Shown: piece after piece, positions 1 to 8,775 of the stretch
How positions within the stretch are numbered: position 1 is the first letter of the stretch
Layout of the letters: each line of letters starts with the position of its first letter
The notes under the pieces: generated by a model
What the model was told of the DNA's origin: nothing
Seen by the model: only the letters and a program-made list of their open reading frames with translations
Database searches by the model: none
Source: an uncultured Bacilli bacterium
GTDB lineage: Bacteria; Bacillota_I; Bacilli_A; RF39; UBA660
NCBI GenBank assembly: GCA_934120015.1
Contig: CAKOTD010000007.1
Location: forward strand, 1 to 47,407
DNA length: 47,407 nt
Direction of reading: 5' to 3'
Program-made: the position numbers and the translations under genes

Positions 1-1245
1 GGTACATATAGTGCTACATTCTTAATGTCACTTAATCCAATTCACTTTGGATTTCGAAGTTTAGGAACTTGTATATTGATTTTTAGCCTTATTTTAAGCA
101 CATTTTATTTTCTATATGTTTTGTTTATTAAATATTTGAAATCAGATAAATGGACTTATTTGATAGTAGCAACCATATTAGCTTTTTTATCAATACAATT
201 TTGTTCATCACCAGTGGAGGCTTTTTATTGGTGGAATGGTTCTATTTATTATACATTTTTTTACTCCTTATCATTAATATTCTGGGGAATTTTATTAAAT
301 ATGTTTAAAAAAGATAATAAAGTAATATCAGTTATTTTATTATCGTTCCTAAGCTTTATAATTGCTGGAAGTAATTATACTACATGTTTAGCTAATTTAA
401 TTATTTTATGTTTATTAACTATATATTTAGTTATACTAAAAAATAAAAACTATAAATATTTATTGTACTTATTTATTTTATATTTGGGCTTTTTTATGGT
501 AAATGCCTTAGCTCCAGGAAATTCCGTAAGGGCTAGTGGAGTTACTGGTACTAATGCAGTGCTTGCTATTATAAAATCATTTAAATATTCCATTAGGTAT
601 TTGGTAGAATGGACTAACTTATTTACAATTATATGTTTTATTATTATTAGTGCTTTAGTTTACCAGATATTTAAAGATAAAAGTATATTATGTAAACATC
701 CTATATTATTTAGTGTGATTACATTTTGTATTTTTACAGCCCAATTTACTCCACCAATATATGCACTTTCTAATATTGGTGAGGGTAGACTTCATAATAT
801 AATTCATTATAGTTATTATCTTATGATTTTACTAAATATTATTTATTATATAAATTGGTTTAAATTTACTATATTAAATAATAAATTAAAAACTATTGAA
901 GATTACTTTAATGTTAGATTTAAGAATTGTAGTGGAATAGTATCTTTAATTGGAGTAGGATTATTAATAATTGCTTTGTATCCTATGTATGGTAATTTAA
1001 TTAGTTCTAAAGCAATATATTCATTGAAATCAAAAGAAGCAAATACATATTATAATGAATATCTTGAAAGATTGGAGTTATATAAAAGTGATGATAAAAA
1101 TATAGAGGTCAAGGAACATACTGTAAAGCCATATTTGTTATATTTTAGTGATATAACAACTGATAGTAAGCATTGGCAAAATGTTTCAGTTGAAAAGTTT
1201 TATAACAAAGATAGTGTTATATTAATTCCAAATCAAAGTAATTAG
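1..1245 (+). CDS. Multi-pass membrane protein, DUF6056-like, 5' end outside the window
   Basis: The frame is open from base 1 through a Met codon at 25, so the gene probably begins upstream of the window. The visible part (406 residues from that Met) has about ten hydrophobic segments and a conserved-looking WWNG motif near residue 50, followed by a Tyr/Phe-rich helix. That pattern resembles the DUF6056 group of large membrane proteins, which often sit with cell-surface polysaccharide genes and look like GT-C-type glycosyltransferase relatives. The last 80 or so residues after the final helix are polar. The gene ends in a strong terminator and does not share a transcript with the next gene, which is on the other strand. 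Family assignment is from memory of the motif; no catalytic residue could be confirmed. Confidence 0.6.
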   Translation, partial: GTYSATFLMSLNPIHFGFRSLGTCILIFSLILSTFYFLYVLFIKYLKSDKWTYLIVATILAFLSIQFCSSPVEAFYWWNGSIYYTFFYSLSLIFWGILLNMFKKDNKVISVILLSFLSFIIAGSNYTTCLANLIILCLLTIYLVILKNKNYKYLLYLFILYLGFFMVNALAPGNSVRASGVTGTNAVLAIIKSFKYSIRYLVEWTNLFTIICFIIISALVYQIFKDKSILCKHPILFSVITFCIFTAQFTPPIYALSNIGEGRLHNIIHYSYYLMILLNIIYYINWFKFTILNNKLKTIEDYFNVRFKNCSGIVSLIGVGLLIIALYPMYGNLISSKAIYSLKSKEANTYYNEYLERLELYKSDDKNIEVKEHTVKPYLLYFSDITTDSKHWQNVSVEKFYNKDSVILIPNQSN

Positions 1246-1259
1246 ACTTTGATTTTTTT
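1231..1259 (+). terminator. Intrinsic terminator after the membrane protein gene
   Basis: A 9-bp perfect stem (AATCAAAGT / ACTTTGATT) with a 5-nt loop overlaps the stop codon and runs into seven T. Confidence 0.85.
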
Positions 1260-1262
1260 ATT

Positions 1263-1288
1263 AAAAAAAAAGAGAATTATTTCTCTTT
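1263..1288 (-). terminator. Intrinsic terminator for prsA
   Basis: Read on the minus strand, AAAGAGAA / TTCTCTTT forms a stem overlapping the prsA stop codon, followed by a run of T (the A-run at 1263-1270 on the plus strand). It is back to back with the plus-strand terminator. Confidence 0.8.
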
Positions 1289-2254
1289 ATATAAATCCAT
1301 AACTTTGTTATAGTTTTTTTGTAGTGCAGAATCATTTATCTTCATGTTGTTTTTTGTTCTAATTCTATCCCAAGCAGTTATACTTAAATTTTGATCTTCA
1401 GTAAGTTTGTTATTTACTAATGTATCTTTAACATCATCAATAACTTTATCTAAACTTGGTTTTTCGTTTTGACTAATTTTTAAAATTATATGATATCCAA
1501 ATTGTGATTTAACTGGGCTTGTAGTATATTTATCCTTTTCAAGTTCTAATGAAGCATTGAAAAATGATTCATCTACACCTTTTTTAGTAAAGTTAGCAAA
1601 TAGTCCTCCTTCACTAGCAGTACCAGTATCATCAGAATTTTCTTTTGCAAGTTCAGCAAAATCAGCACCTTCATTTAATTTTTTAATTAATTCTTCAGCT
1701 TTTTGTTTTGCCTTTTCCTCAGCTTCTTTAACTTGATCATCAGTCATATCATCAGTTTTTTCAGGAGTTATTAATATATGTCTAACAGTCATTTCACCAT
1801 AAATTTCTTTTTCATAATATTCATTAATTTCTTCTTCAGTAAGTTCACTTTGTAAAAAATCTAATAATACTAATTGCTTTTTATAGCTTTCAAATATATC
1901 CTTTTTTAAATCAGATTCACTATCATAACCATTTTGTGTTAAAGCATCTTCGAAACTCATATTATACATTTCATATTGAGCTTTAATTTTAGAAATTTGG
2001 TTATCTGCATATTCTTCAGCGTCTTTTATTTGCTCTTTAGTAAGACTCTTATCAGCAATAGCACTATCAATTTTATCAATAACTATTCCAATCCCATATT
2101 GTTCTTTTAATTCATCATACACATTTTCTGCAGTAACATCAAGACCATCAATAGAAGCAACTACTTCTTGTCCATTTTGTAATTTAGGTATTTTACCACA
2201 TCCTGTTAGAACTAATAAGCAGGCACTAATTACAAAAAATAATTTTTTCTTCAT
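1277..2254 (-). CDS. prsA: PrsA-type peptidyl-prolyl isomerase lipoprotein
   Basis: This is an extracytoplasmic foldase anchored by a lipid. The N-terminus is MKKK, a hydrophobic stretch, then the lipobox LTGC. The middle of the protein carries a SurA-N-like helical region, followed by a parvulin rotamase domain recognisable from VRHILI and, further on, the segment around SQFGYHIILK. The family folds secreted proteins, including penicillin-binding proteins, outside the membrane. I place the start at the ATG at 2254, which follows GAGGAAG at correct spacing. The longer frame starting at 2278 adds eight residues in front of the signal peptide and has no good ribosome site. The product is 325 aa, usual for PrsA (about 290-340). 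Confidence 0.9.
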   Translation of the reverse strand: MKKKLFFVISACLLVLTGCGKIPKLQNGQEVVASIDGLDVTAENVYDELKEQYGIGIVIDKIDSAIADKSLTKEQIKDAEEYADNQISKIKAQYEMYNMSFEDALTQNGYDSESDLKKDIFESYKKQLVLLDFLQSELTEEEINEYYEKEIYGEMTVRHILITPEKTDDMTDDQVKEAEEKAKQKAEELIKKLNEGADFAELAKENSDDTGTASEGGLFANFTKKGVDESFFNASLELEKDKYTTSPVKSQFGYHIILKISQNEKPSLDKVIDDVKDTLVNNKLTEDQNLSITAWDRIRTKNNMKINDSALQKNYNKVMDLYKEK

Positions 2255-2350
2255 AATATCTTCCTCTCTATATTGCACATCTCCTCAGACTGTACAAGGA
2301 TATCATATCAAAAAATAGGAAAAAAAACAATATTTTAAATATAAGTATTC

Positions 2351-2377
2351 ACATATATTTAAAATATTCATAAAATA
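2351..2377 (+). promoter_or_regulatory. Possible mother-cell (sigma-K/E-like) promoter
   Basis: AC at 2351-2352, a 16-bp spacer, then CATAAAATA at 2369-2377 fit the Bacillus sigma-K pattern AC-N16-CATAnnnTA. It lies 32 bp before a YjcZ-type spore-associated gene. In DNA this AT-rich such a match can arise by chance. Confidence 0.35.
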
Positions 2378-2408
2378 ATGTGAAAAGAAAAAAAGGAGGA
2401 ATGAGTTT

Positions 2409-2492
2409 ATGTGTAATTCAGGAGTATCTGGAGCTGCAATCGTTTTAGTTTTATTTATTCTTTTAATAATCATACTTGGAGCATATATCTAA
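2409..2492 (+). CDS. Tiny YjcZ-family transmembrane protein (27 aa)
   Basis: A 27-residue protein starting MCNSG, then a single hydrophobic helix containing LVLFILLIIILGAYI. This matches the tiny transmembrane protein family typified by Bacillus subtilis YjcZ, whose hallmark is a short Gly-rich head plus a VVLFILLIIVG-like helix. Members are annotated as sporulation proteins. AAGGAGGA lies 8 nt before the ATG. It is followed 25 nt later by a second tiny membrane protein, probably on the same transcript. The head has a Cys in place of the usual Gly/Tyr repeats. Confidence 0.75.
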   Translation: MCNSGVSGAAIVLVLFILLIIILGAYI

Positions 2493-2517
2493 GAAAATAA
2501 AATAGGAGGTGTAATTT

Positions 2518-2658
2518 ATGGCATGTCAATCAAGTGGATGCTCAAATAATCAAACTACTACTTGTAATAGTGGATCAGGTTATATAATTATAATTGTTCT
2601 ATATATTTTACTAGCAATTATACTAGGATCTGCATTTAGAAATAATTACTATTATTAG
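2518..2658 (+). CDS. Small Cys/Ser/Asn-rich single-helix membrane protein (46 aa)
   Basis: The ATG at 2518 follows AGGAGG at good spacing. The first 20 residues contain three Cys, several Ser, Thr and Asn. Then comes a helix rich in Ile and Leu (IIIIVLYILLAIILG) and a tail ending NNYYY. It resembles the neighbouring YjcZ-type protein in helix composition and probably belongs to the same spore-associated class, though its head is longer. A terminator overlaps its stop codon, closing a two-gene unit. Confidence 0.65.
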   Translation: MACQSSGCSNNQTTTCNSGSGYIIIIVLYILLAIILGSAFRNNYYY

Positions 2659-2684
2659 GAGGGAAATTTACCTTCCTTTTTTTT
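2657..2684 (+). terminator. Intrinsic terminator
   Basis: AGGAGGG pairs with CCTTCCT (one G-T pair) across a 7-nt loop, followed by a run of T to 2684. Confidence 0.75.
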
Positions 2685-2735
2685 ATATTTTTTGTAGTAA
2701 ATGTGTTTACTTTTGAATATATAAATGGTAAAATA

Positions 2736-2769
2736 GTGGTATACAGTGGTATGAAGTGGAATAAAGTGG
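2736..2769 (+). promoter_or_regulatory. MraZ operator: four GTGG repeats at 10-bp spacing
   Basis: GTGG occurs at 2736, 2746, 2756 and 2766, exactly one helical turn apart, ending 8 bp before the mraZ start. MraZ is known to repress its own operon by binding direct GTGG-type repeats in this position, so autoregulation is expected here. Confidence 0.85.
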
Positions 2770-2777
2770 GTGATTTT

Positions 2778-3212
2778 ATGTTTATGGGAGAATATCATCA
2801 TTCAATTGATGATAAAGGAAGATTAATTATTCCAGCTAAAATAAGAAGTGAGTTAGGTGAAAGTTTTATTGTGACAAGAGGTCTTGATAATTGCTTATAC
2901 CTATATCCTAAAAATGAATGGTCAGAAATAATTAATAAATATAAATCACTTCCGAATACTAAAGATGCAAGAAATTTTATGAGATTTTTCTTATCCGGGG
3001 CAACTATACTTGAGTTTGATAAACAGGGAAGAATCAATATTCCAATTCCACTAACTACTTATGCTGATTTAAAAAAAGATTGTGTCATTATTGGTGTTAA
3101 TGAGAGATTAGAAATTTGGAGTAGTGAGAGATGGACACAATTTTTAAATGATAATGAACAAAACTTTACTGAAATAGCTGATAATTTATTTTCGAATGAA
3201 ATAAATATATAA
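2778..3212 (+). CDS. mraZ: MraZ transcriptional regulator of the dcw operon
   Basis: The protein begins MFMGEYHHSIDDKGR, the usual MraZ start, so I place the start at the ATG at 2778 rather than at the in-frame codon at 2703. That leaves 144 aa, normal for the family. Two SpoVT/AbrB-like swapped-hairpin DNA-binding repeats are visible: DDKGRLIIPAKIR near residue 12 and the second copy around FDKQGRINIPIPL near residue 85. MraZ binds its own promoter (four GTGG boxes just upstream) and represses the division operon. It heads mraZ-rsmH-ftsL-pbpB. Confidence 0.95.
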   Translation: MFMGEYHHSIDDKGRLIIPAKIRSELGESFIVTRGLDNCLYLYPKNEWSEIINKYKSLPNTKDARNFMRFFLSGATILEFDKQGRINIPIPLTTYADLKKDCVIIGVNERLEIWSSERWTQFLNDNEQNFTEIADNLFSNEINI

Positions 3213-3222
3213 TGGAGGATTT

Positions 3223-4140
3223 ATGCATATTAGTGTTTTACTTACAGAAACTATTGAAAATTTAAATTTAAAGAAAAATAGTATAGTTGTTGATTGTACA
3301 TTAGGTTATGGTGGTCATAGTAGTGAAATACTAAAAAAAATACCTGATGGTAAATTATATGCATTTGATCAAGATATAGAAGCTATTAATTCTAGTAAAA
3401 AAAAGTTAGGGCAAATATCAGATAATTTTGAGATAATAAAAAGTAATTTTGTAAATATAAAAAATGAGTTATTAAAAAGAAATGTTGATAAGGTTGATGC
3501 AATTGTTTATGACTTGGGTGTATCTAGTCCACAACTTGATGAAGATGAAAGAGGATTTAGTTTTCACAAAGATGCAAAGTTAGATATGCGTATGAATCAG
3601 AATCAAGATTTATCAGCACATGATGTTGTTAATACGTATTCTTATGAAAATTTAGTTAGAATTTTTAGAGATTATGGTGAAGAAAAATATGCAACTAGTA
3701 TTGCTAAAAAAATAGTTGAGCAAAGGAATATCAAGACTATAGATACGACTATGGAACTAGTTGAGTTAATTAAATCAAGCGTTCCATTTAAGTATAAAAA
3801 TGAAAAGCATCCTGCTAGAAAAGTTTTTCAAGCAATAAGAATTGAAGTTAATAATGAGTTAGAAGTATTTGAAAAATCACTTAATGAGGCATTTGATTTA
3901 TTAAATATTAATGGAAGAATAGGTGTAATAACATTCCATTCTCTTGAAGACAAGATTTGTAAAAATTTATTTAAGAAAGTTTCTACTTTGCCAAAAGAAC
4001 TTGAAAAACTACCTATTGTACCAGAAGAGTTAAAACCTAGTTTTAAAGTAATTGATGTAATTGATCCAAGCAAGGAAGAAATATTGAATAACAAAAGAAG
4101 CAGAAGTGCTAAGCTTCGTATTATAGAAAGAATAAAATAA
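3223..4140 (+). CDS. rsmH: 16S rRNA (cytosine-1402-N4)-methyltransferase RsmH
   Basis: RsmH (MraW) uses SAM to methylate N4 of C1402 in the decoding centre of 16S rRNA. Visible family marks are the start HISVLL, the SAM loop DCTLGYGGHS near residue 25, the motif DLGVSSPQLD near residue 96, ERGFSF, and the C-terminal VITFHSLEDK. Its 305 aa are usual for the family. It starts 10 nt after mraZ with GGAGG correctly placed, and ftsL follows 10 nt later. Confidence 0.96.
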   Translation: MHISVLLTETIENLNLKKNSIVVDCTLGYGGHSSEILKKIPDGKLYAFDQDIEAINSSKKKLGQISDNFEIIKSNFVNIKNELLKRNVDKVDAIVYDLGVSSPQLDEDERGFSFHKDAKLDMRMNQNQDLSAHDVVNTYSYENLVRIFRDYGEEKYATSIAKKIVEQRNIKTIDTTMELVELIKSSVPFKYKNEKHPARKVFQAIRIEVNNELEVFEKSLNEAFDLLNINGRIGVITFHSLEDKICKNLFKKVSTLPKELEKLPIVPEELKPSFKVIDVIDPSKEEILNNKRSRSAKLRIIERIK

Positions 4141-4150
4141 AGGTGATATT

Positions 4151-4447
4151 ATGAAAAGAGTAAAAAGTGAAAAAAATTTAGTTAGTAAGAGGGAAAAGTT
4201 TTTATATACTTTGGGTTCACTTTGTGTTGCAATGACAATAATTATTAAAATATTCTGTGGCGCCAGTATTGGACACTTAAATATTTCAGTTGAAAAAATT
4301 AGATATGAAATAGATGAACAATCAAAGAGAAAAGAAAGTTTAGTAATGAAGGTTAATGAATTAACATCTTTTGATAATGTTAAAGATATTGTAAAAGATA
4401 TGGGTTTAGCTTATAATAATAGTAATATAATAATTGTTAGTAAATAG
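4151..4447 (+). CDS. ftsL: FtsL-like cell division protein
   Basis: A 98-residue single-pass protein with a basic cytoplasmic head, a membrane segment at about residues 20-40 and an outer region with coiled-coil character (heptad-like charged and hydrophobic pattern). Sequence conservation in FtsL is low. The assignment rests on topology, size and its place between rsmH and a class B PBP, the standard dcw position. FtsL works with DivIC/FtsB and activates the septal synthase. Confidence 0.8.
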   Translation: MKRVKSEKNLVSKREKFLYTLGSLCVAMTIIIKIFCGASIGHLNISVEKIRYEIDEQSKRKESLVMKVNELTSFDNVKDIVKDMGLAYNNSNIIIVSK

Positions 4448-4462
4448 TAAGAGGTGTTTTAA

Positions 4463-6673
4463 TTGAAAAATAAGAAAAATAAAATTACTGCATGGAAATT
4501 TCCAAGAATTGTTTTTCTTGTTTTTTTTGTTTTTCTTACAATTTTATTTATGCAACTATCTTACTTAGCACTTTCTCCTAGTGTTTATGGTATAAATATG
4601 GATGAATTTGCAATTAATAGAAATACTATCAGTGGTATTTTACCAGCTAGTAGAGGAAATATTTATGATTCTAGTGGATCTGTTCTTGCTCACAATGTCT
4701 CATCTTATACAGTAATTGCGTATTTAGATGAATCAAGAACAGGTACTGGAAAAGTTTTATATCATGTAGTAGACACAAAAAAGACTGCAAAAGAGATAAG
4801 TAAAATACTTGATTATGATGAAGAAACTATGTTAAATTTGCTTAATAAATTTAAAGAAGATGGTAAGTATCAAGTTGAAATTGCACATGGAATAACTGAA
4901 ATGCAAAAGGAAGCAATAGAAAATTTGAATTTACCGGGAATTGATTTTATAGAAACTTATAAAAGATATTATCCAAATGGTGATTTTGCTTCTTATGTTA
5001 TAGGGTATGCCAAAAAATATGAAAATGTATTTAAGGATGAAAATGGATATACTAATGTTAATTATGAAATAGTAGGAGAACTTGGTATAGAAGCTAAATA
5101 TGATGAATTGCTAAAAGGTAAAGATGGTTATCTAAGTTACCAAAAAGATCGTTTTGGGTATAAGATACCTGATACAGATGAGACAAGAATTGAGCCAATA
5201 GATGGTGCCGACATATATTTAACAATAGATTCCAATATTCAAAGATTTATTGAAACTGCAGTTAAGGATACAAGTGAGAAATATAAGCCAGAATGGATGA
5301 TGCTTACAGTTATGAATGCTAAGACTGGTGACATATTAGGTACATCATCAACTCCTTCATTTGATCCTAATATTTTAAACATAGAAAATTATGAAAGTCC
5401 TCTTGTTACTTATCTTTATGAACCTGGATCTACTATGAAAACATATACATATATGTGTGCAATAGAAAAGGGAACTTATGATGGAAATGCTACATATTCA
5501 TCAGGAACAATAGAAATAGAAGGAACAAAAATTAGTGACTGGAATAAAGTAGGATGGGGGACAGTGACATTTGATAAGGGTTATGAATATTCTAGTAATA
5601 CAGCAATTGCTAATATATTAGATAGATTTATTACAAAAGAAGATTTAAAATCTTGTTTTGAGGATTATGGCTTTTCTGAAAAAACAAATATCGAACTTCC
5701 AAGAGAAATGATAGGAAATTTGGAATTTAAATATCCGGTAGAGGTAGCTGCAGCTGGTTTTGGGCAAGGTATTACAACAACTGCTATTCAACACTTAAGA
5801 GCACTCACTATAATTTCCAATGAAGGAAGAATGCTTACACCACACATAGTTGATAAAATAGTTGATCCTAATACACAAAAAGTTATATATGAAAGTAAAG
5901 TTGAACAAAGTAAACAAGTAGCTAGTGTTTCTACTGTTAATAAAATTCATGAACTTATGTATAATACTGTTAATGGAACTGATGCAGGGACAACAGGTAG
6001 TGCATATAAAATAGATGCAGTAACTGTAATGGGAAAAACAGGAACTGCTCAAATTTATGATAATGAAACAGGTAGTTATTTAAAGGATTCAAATGCTTAT
6101 ATATACTCATTTGCTGGTATGTTTCCTGCCGAAGATCCAGAATATATAATTTATGCTGCTATAAAAAAACCTAATGTTGGTAGAAGTTCTATTTTAGCTG
6201 ATGCTGTGACTGATGTCATAGAAAGTATCGTGAAATATAAAAATATAGAAAATAAACCAAATACAGAAAAAGATAATTTTGTAATGGGGAATTATTTTAA
6301 TAAAAATTTAAAAGATGTTATTGATATATTAAAAGATAAAAATATGGTTATTATTGGTAATGGTGATATTATAATTGATCAGTATCCTAAAACAGGTTCT
6401 TTATTAACAAGTAATGATAAAATATTTATTGTTACTAATGGAGATAAAATTATTATGCCTAATATAAATGGATGGGCAAAGAAGGATGTAAGTATTTTTG
6501 CAAATTTAGCAGGAATTGATTACAAATTTAATGGCTATGGTTATGCAGTAAGTCAAAGTATTAGTAGTAATATTGAAATTTCTAAAGATATGAAATTAGA
6601 GGCTAATTTTGAAGATAAAAAAATTCTTGATAATAATACAAATAATAAAGATGAAAAGGAAAAAACAAACTGA
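4463..6673 (+). CDS. pbpB: Class B penicillin-binding protein (PBP2B-type, division)
   Basis: A membrane-anchored transpeptidase that cross-links septal peptidoglycan. After an N-terminal helix (residues 14-32) comes the dimerisation domain (PASRGNIYD near residue 58). The transpeptidase domain has the SxxK motif in EPGSTMK (about residue 322), SSN near 377 and KTG in MGKTGTAQ (about 524). Two divergent PASTA-like repeats follow (about 605-720), as in Bacillus PBP2B. The start is the TTG at 4463, preceded by AAGAGGTG. With 736 aa it is the size expected. All three active-site motifs are intact, unlike in the second PBP of this window. Confidence 0.93.
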   Translation: MKNKKNKITAWKFPRIVFLVFFVFLTILFMQLSYLALSPSVYGINMDEFAINRNTISGILPASRGNIYDSSGSVLAHNVSSYTVIAYLDESRTGTGKVLYHVVDTKKTAKEISKILDYDEETMLNLLNKFKEDGKYQVEIAHGITEMQKEAIENLNLPGIDFIETYKRYYPNGDFASYVIGYAKKYENVFKDENGYTNVNYEIVGELGIEAKYDELLKGKDGYLSYQKDRFGYKIPDTDETRIEPIDGADIYLTIDSNIQRFIETAVKDTSEKYKPEWMMLTVMNAKTGDILGTSSTPSFDPNILNIENYESPLVTYLYEPGSTMKTYTYMCAIEKGTYDGNATYSSGTIEIEGTKISDWNKVGWGTVTFDKGYEYSSNTAIANILDRFITKEDLKSCFEDYGFSEKTNIELPREMIGNLEFKYPVEVAAAGFGQGITTTAIQHLRALTIISNEGRMLTPHIVDKIVDPNTQKVIYESKVEQSKQVASVSTVNKIHELMYNTVNGTDAGTTGSAYKIDAVTVMGKTGTAQIYDNETGSYLKDSNAYIYSFAGMFPAEDPEYIIYAAIKKPNVGRSSILADAVTDVIESIVKYKNIENKPNTEKDNFVMGNYFNKNLKDVIDILKDKNMVIIGNGDIIIDQYPKTGSLLTSNDKIFIVTNGDKIIMPNINGWAKKDVSIFANLAGIDYKFNGYGYAVSQSISSNIEISKDMKLEANFEDKKILDNNTNNKDEKEKTN

Positions 6674-6690
6674 GCAGTTTGTTTTTTTGC
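6664..6690. terminator. Bidirectional terminator between convergent division operons
   Basis: ACAAACT-gagc-AGTTTGT with A-rich sequence on the left and seven T on the right. It can stop pbpB transcription from the left and ftsW transcription from the right. Confidence 0.85.
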
Positions 6691-6694
6691 AAAT

Positions 6695-7774
6695 CTATTT
6701 TTGTTTTCTGGATATATTGAGTATTATTCCCATACTGCATAGTGTTATTAGTAAACTAGAACCACCATAAGATAAGAAAGGTAATGTTACTCCAGTAACA
6801 GGAATAAGTCCAACAACAACCATTAGATTAAGAACTGCTTGAAATGATAATTGAAACATAATACCAAAGGCTAAATATTTACCAAATAGGTCATTACATT
6901 TCCTAGCAATTTGAAAACCTCTAATAATTATGATTAAGAATAAAGTACTAACTATTAAAACTCCTAAAAAACCAAATTCTTCACTAATAATTGAAAATAT
7001 GAAATCTGTTTGAGGTTCTGGAAGATAAAAATGTTTTTGTCTAGAATTTCCAAATCCAAATCCAAATAATCCACCAGGTCCAATTGCATACAAACTCTGA
7101 ATTATTTGAAATCCACTACCTAATGGATCTTTCCATGGATCTAAGAATGATAATATACGAGCAAGACGATATGGTGCCATTAAAATTAAACCAACAATAC
7201 CTACTAAACCGATACAGGCAATTTTAATAAAAAATGACATTTTTACTCCACCTACAAATAATAATCCTATAATACTCATTACAATAATAGTACCTGTTCC
7301 AAAATCTGGTTGCAACATAATTAATCCAAAAATAGCAATTGTAATTCCCAAAATAGGTAGGGCACTTGTTTTAATACATCTTTCATTCTTTTCTAAATAT
7401 TTAGATGTAAAAATAATCAGAGCAAGTTTAGTGAATTCACTTGGCTGAATTCCAAAAGAACCAATCCCAAACCAACTTCTACTACCATTTCTAACGGTTC
7501 CAACACCTGGTATTAAAACAAGTATTAATAGACTTACACATATGAGAAGAATAATATTACTCTTTTTATAATAAATATTAAAATTAATTTTACTAATATA
7601 TATCATCATAACTATTCCTATTATAAAAAATAGGGCTTGGTTTTTTGTAAATTTAAATGGATCATTATATTTATATTCTGCCCAGATGTATGATGCAGAT
7701 GTTATCATAATAATTCCAAAAATAGAAATTATTATGATTGCTCCGAATAAAATATAGTCAAAGTTTTTTTTCAT
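6695..7774 (-). CDS. ftsW: FtsW/SpoVE-type SEDS peptidoglycan glycosyltransferase
   Basis: SEDS proteins polymerise lipid II into glycan strands together with a class B PBP. About ten membrane helices are visible, with family marks RNGSRSWFGIG, QPSEFTKLAL, LQPDFGTG, the loop LPEPQTDFIFSIISEEFG and the C-terminal LPFLSYGGSS. I favour the ATG at 7774 because it overlaps the mraY stop as ATGA and has GGAG seven bases before it. An alternative start lies at 7780. Because the upstream PBP in this operon is SpoVD-like, this copy may be the SpoVE-like partner for the spore cortex. Sequence alone does not separate FtsW from SpoVE. Confidence 0.93.
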   Translation of the reverse strand: MKKNFDYILFGAIIIISIFGIIMITSASYIWAEYKYNDPFKFTKNQALFFIIGIVMMIYISKINFNIYYKKSNIILLICVSLLILVLIPGVGTVRNGSRSWFGIGSFGIQPSEFTKLALIIFTSKYLEKNERCIKTSALPILGITIAIFGLIMLQPDFGTGTIIVMSIIGLLFVGGVKMSFFIKIACIGLVGIVGLILMAPYRLARILSFLDPWKDPLGSGFQIIQSLYAIGPGGLFGFGFGNSRQKHFYLPEPQTDFIFSIISEEFGFLGVLIVSTLFLIIIIRGFQIARKCNDLFGKYLAFGIMFQLSFQAVLNLMVVVGLIPVTGVTLPFLSYGGSSLLITLCSMGIILNISRKQK

Positions 7775-8769
7775 AGGCATACTCCAAATATAATAGATAT
7801 GCTACTTGCAATGAATCCAGCTATCCAAAAAATTTTAATAATGTCTTGCTCTTTGAATCCTTTTTTTTCAAAACTATGATGAATAGGTGTCATTGGAAAG
7901 ATTCTTTTTTTAGTAAATTTAAAATATATTCTTTGTATGATACAACTTAGTGTTTCAATTACAAAAACAAATCCTACAATTGTTAATAATAGTTCATGTC
8001 TTGTTATAATTGAAATAGCTCCTAACGTAGCTCCTAATGAAAGAGAGCCAGTATCACCCATAAATACTTTGGCGGGATAACTATTAAATATAAGAAAACC
8101 TAATAAACTACCGGAAAGTAAAAAACAAAATATAGCAATCTCTTCATAACCATTAAGCCATCCAGCATTTAAAGATAAAATACCAAATGTCATAAAAGCT
8201 AAGAAAGATAATCCACCGGCAAGTCCATCAAGACCATCAGTTAAATTAACGGCATTTGAACTTGCTACTAGAATAAATAAGATAAAAATTCCATAAAACC
8301 ATCCAATATGCCATTTAATTCCAAATGAATGAATCCATAATAATGGCTCATTTCCAGCTTTCATAAATAGATAAAAGAAGATAAGTGCTACTACTATTTG
8401 TAAAATTAGTTTTGCTTTTTCACTTAGTCCTTTATTATTACCCTCTTTTATTATTAGAAAGTCATCAATAAAACCAATTAATGAATAACAAATAAATGTG
8501 AATATTACAACTATAAAATTATATGAAATGTTTATTTTTCCTATAATAGTTAGTATTATGATGGCAAGTAGGGGAGGGATTATAAAAATAAATCCTCCCA
8601 TTGTGGGTGTACCTTGCTTTAAACTATGACTTTGTCTTAAATATATATTAAGTGTTTGGTTAAGTTTAAATTTTCTTAAGAAAGGTATTAATATACATCC
8701 TACGATGATTGATAATATAAAACCTATAATTAAACAAAATACTGCTTTAGATAGAGTTAGCAAATACAT
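7771..8769 (-). CDS. mraY: Phospho-N-acetylmuramoyl-pentapeptide transferase MraY
   Basis: MraY joins UDP-MurNAc-pentapeptide to undecaprenyl phosphate, giving lipid I, in the cytoplasmic membrane. Around ten helices are seen, with the family signatures TPTMGG near residue 55, FIDDFLI near 100, the active-site NLTDGLDGL near 175 and the C-terminal MTPIHHSFEKKG. Length (332) is normal. GGAGG sits only 1 nt before the ATG at 8769, but 7 nt before an in-frame TTG at 8763, so the true start may be the TTG. It follows the PBP gene by 6 nt and overlaps ftsW by 4. Confidence 0.95.
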   Translation of the reverse strand: MYLLTLSKAVFCLIIGFILSIIVGCILIPFLRKFKLNQTLNIYLRQSHSLKQGTPTMGGFIFIIPPLLAIIILTIIGKINISYNFIVVIFTFICYSLIGFIDDFLIIKEGNNKGLSEKAKLILQIVVALIFFYLFMKAGNEPLLWIHSFGIKWHIGWFYGIFILFILVASSNAVNLTDGLDGLAGGLSFLAFMTFGILSLNAGWLNGYEEIAIFCFLLSGSLLGFLIFNSYPAKVFMGDTGSLSLGATLGAISIITRHELLLTIVGFVFVIETLSCIIQRIYFKFTKKRIFPMTPIHHSFEKKGFKEQDIIKIFWIAGFIASSISIIFGVCL

Positions 8770-8775
8770 ACCTCC

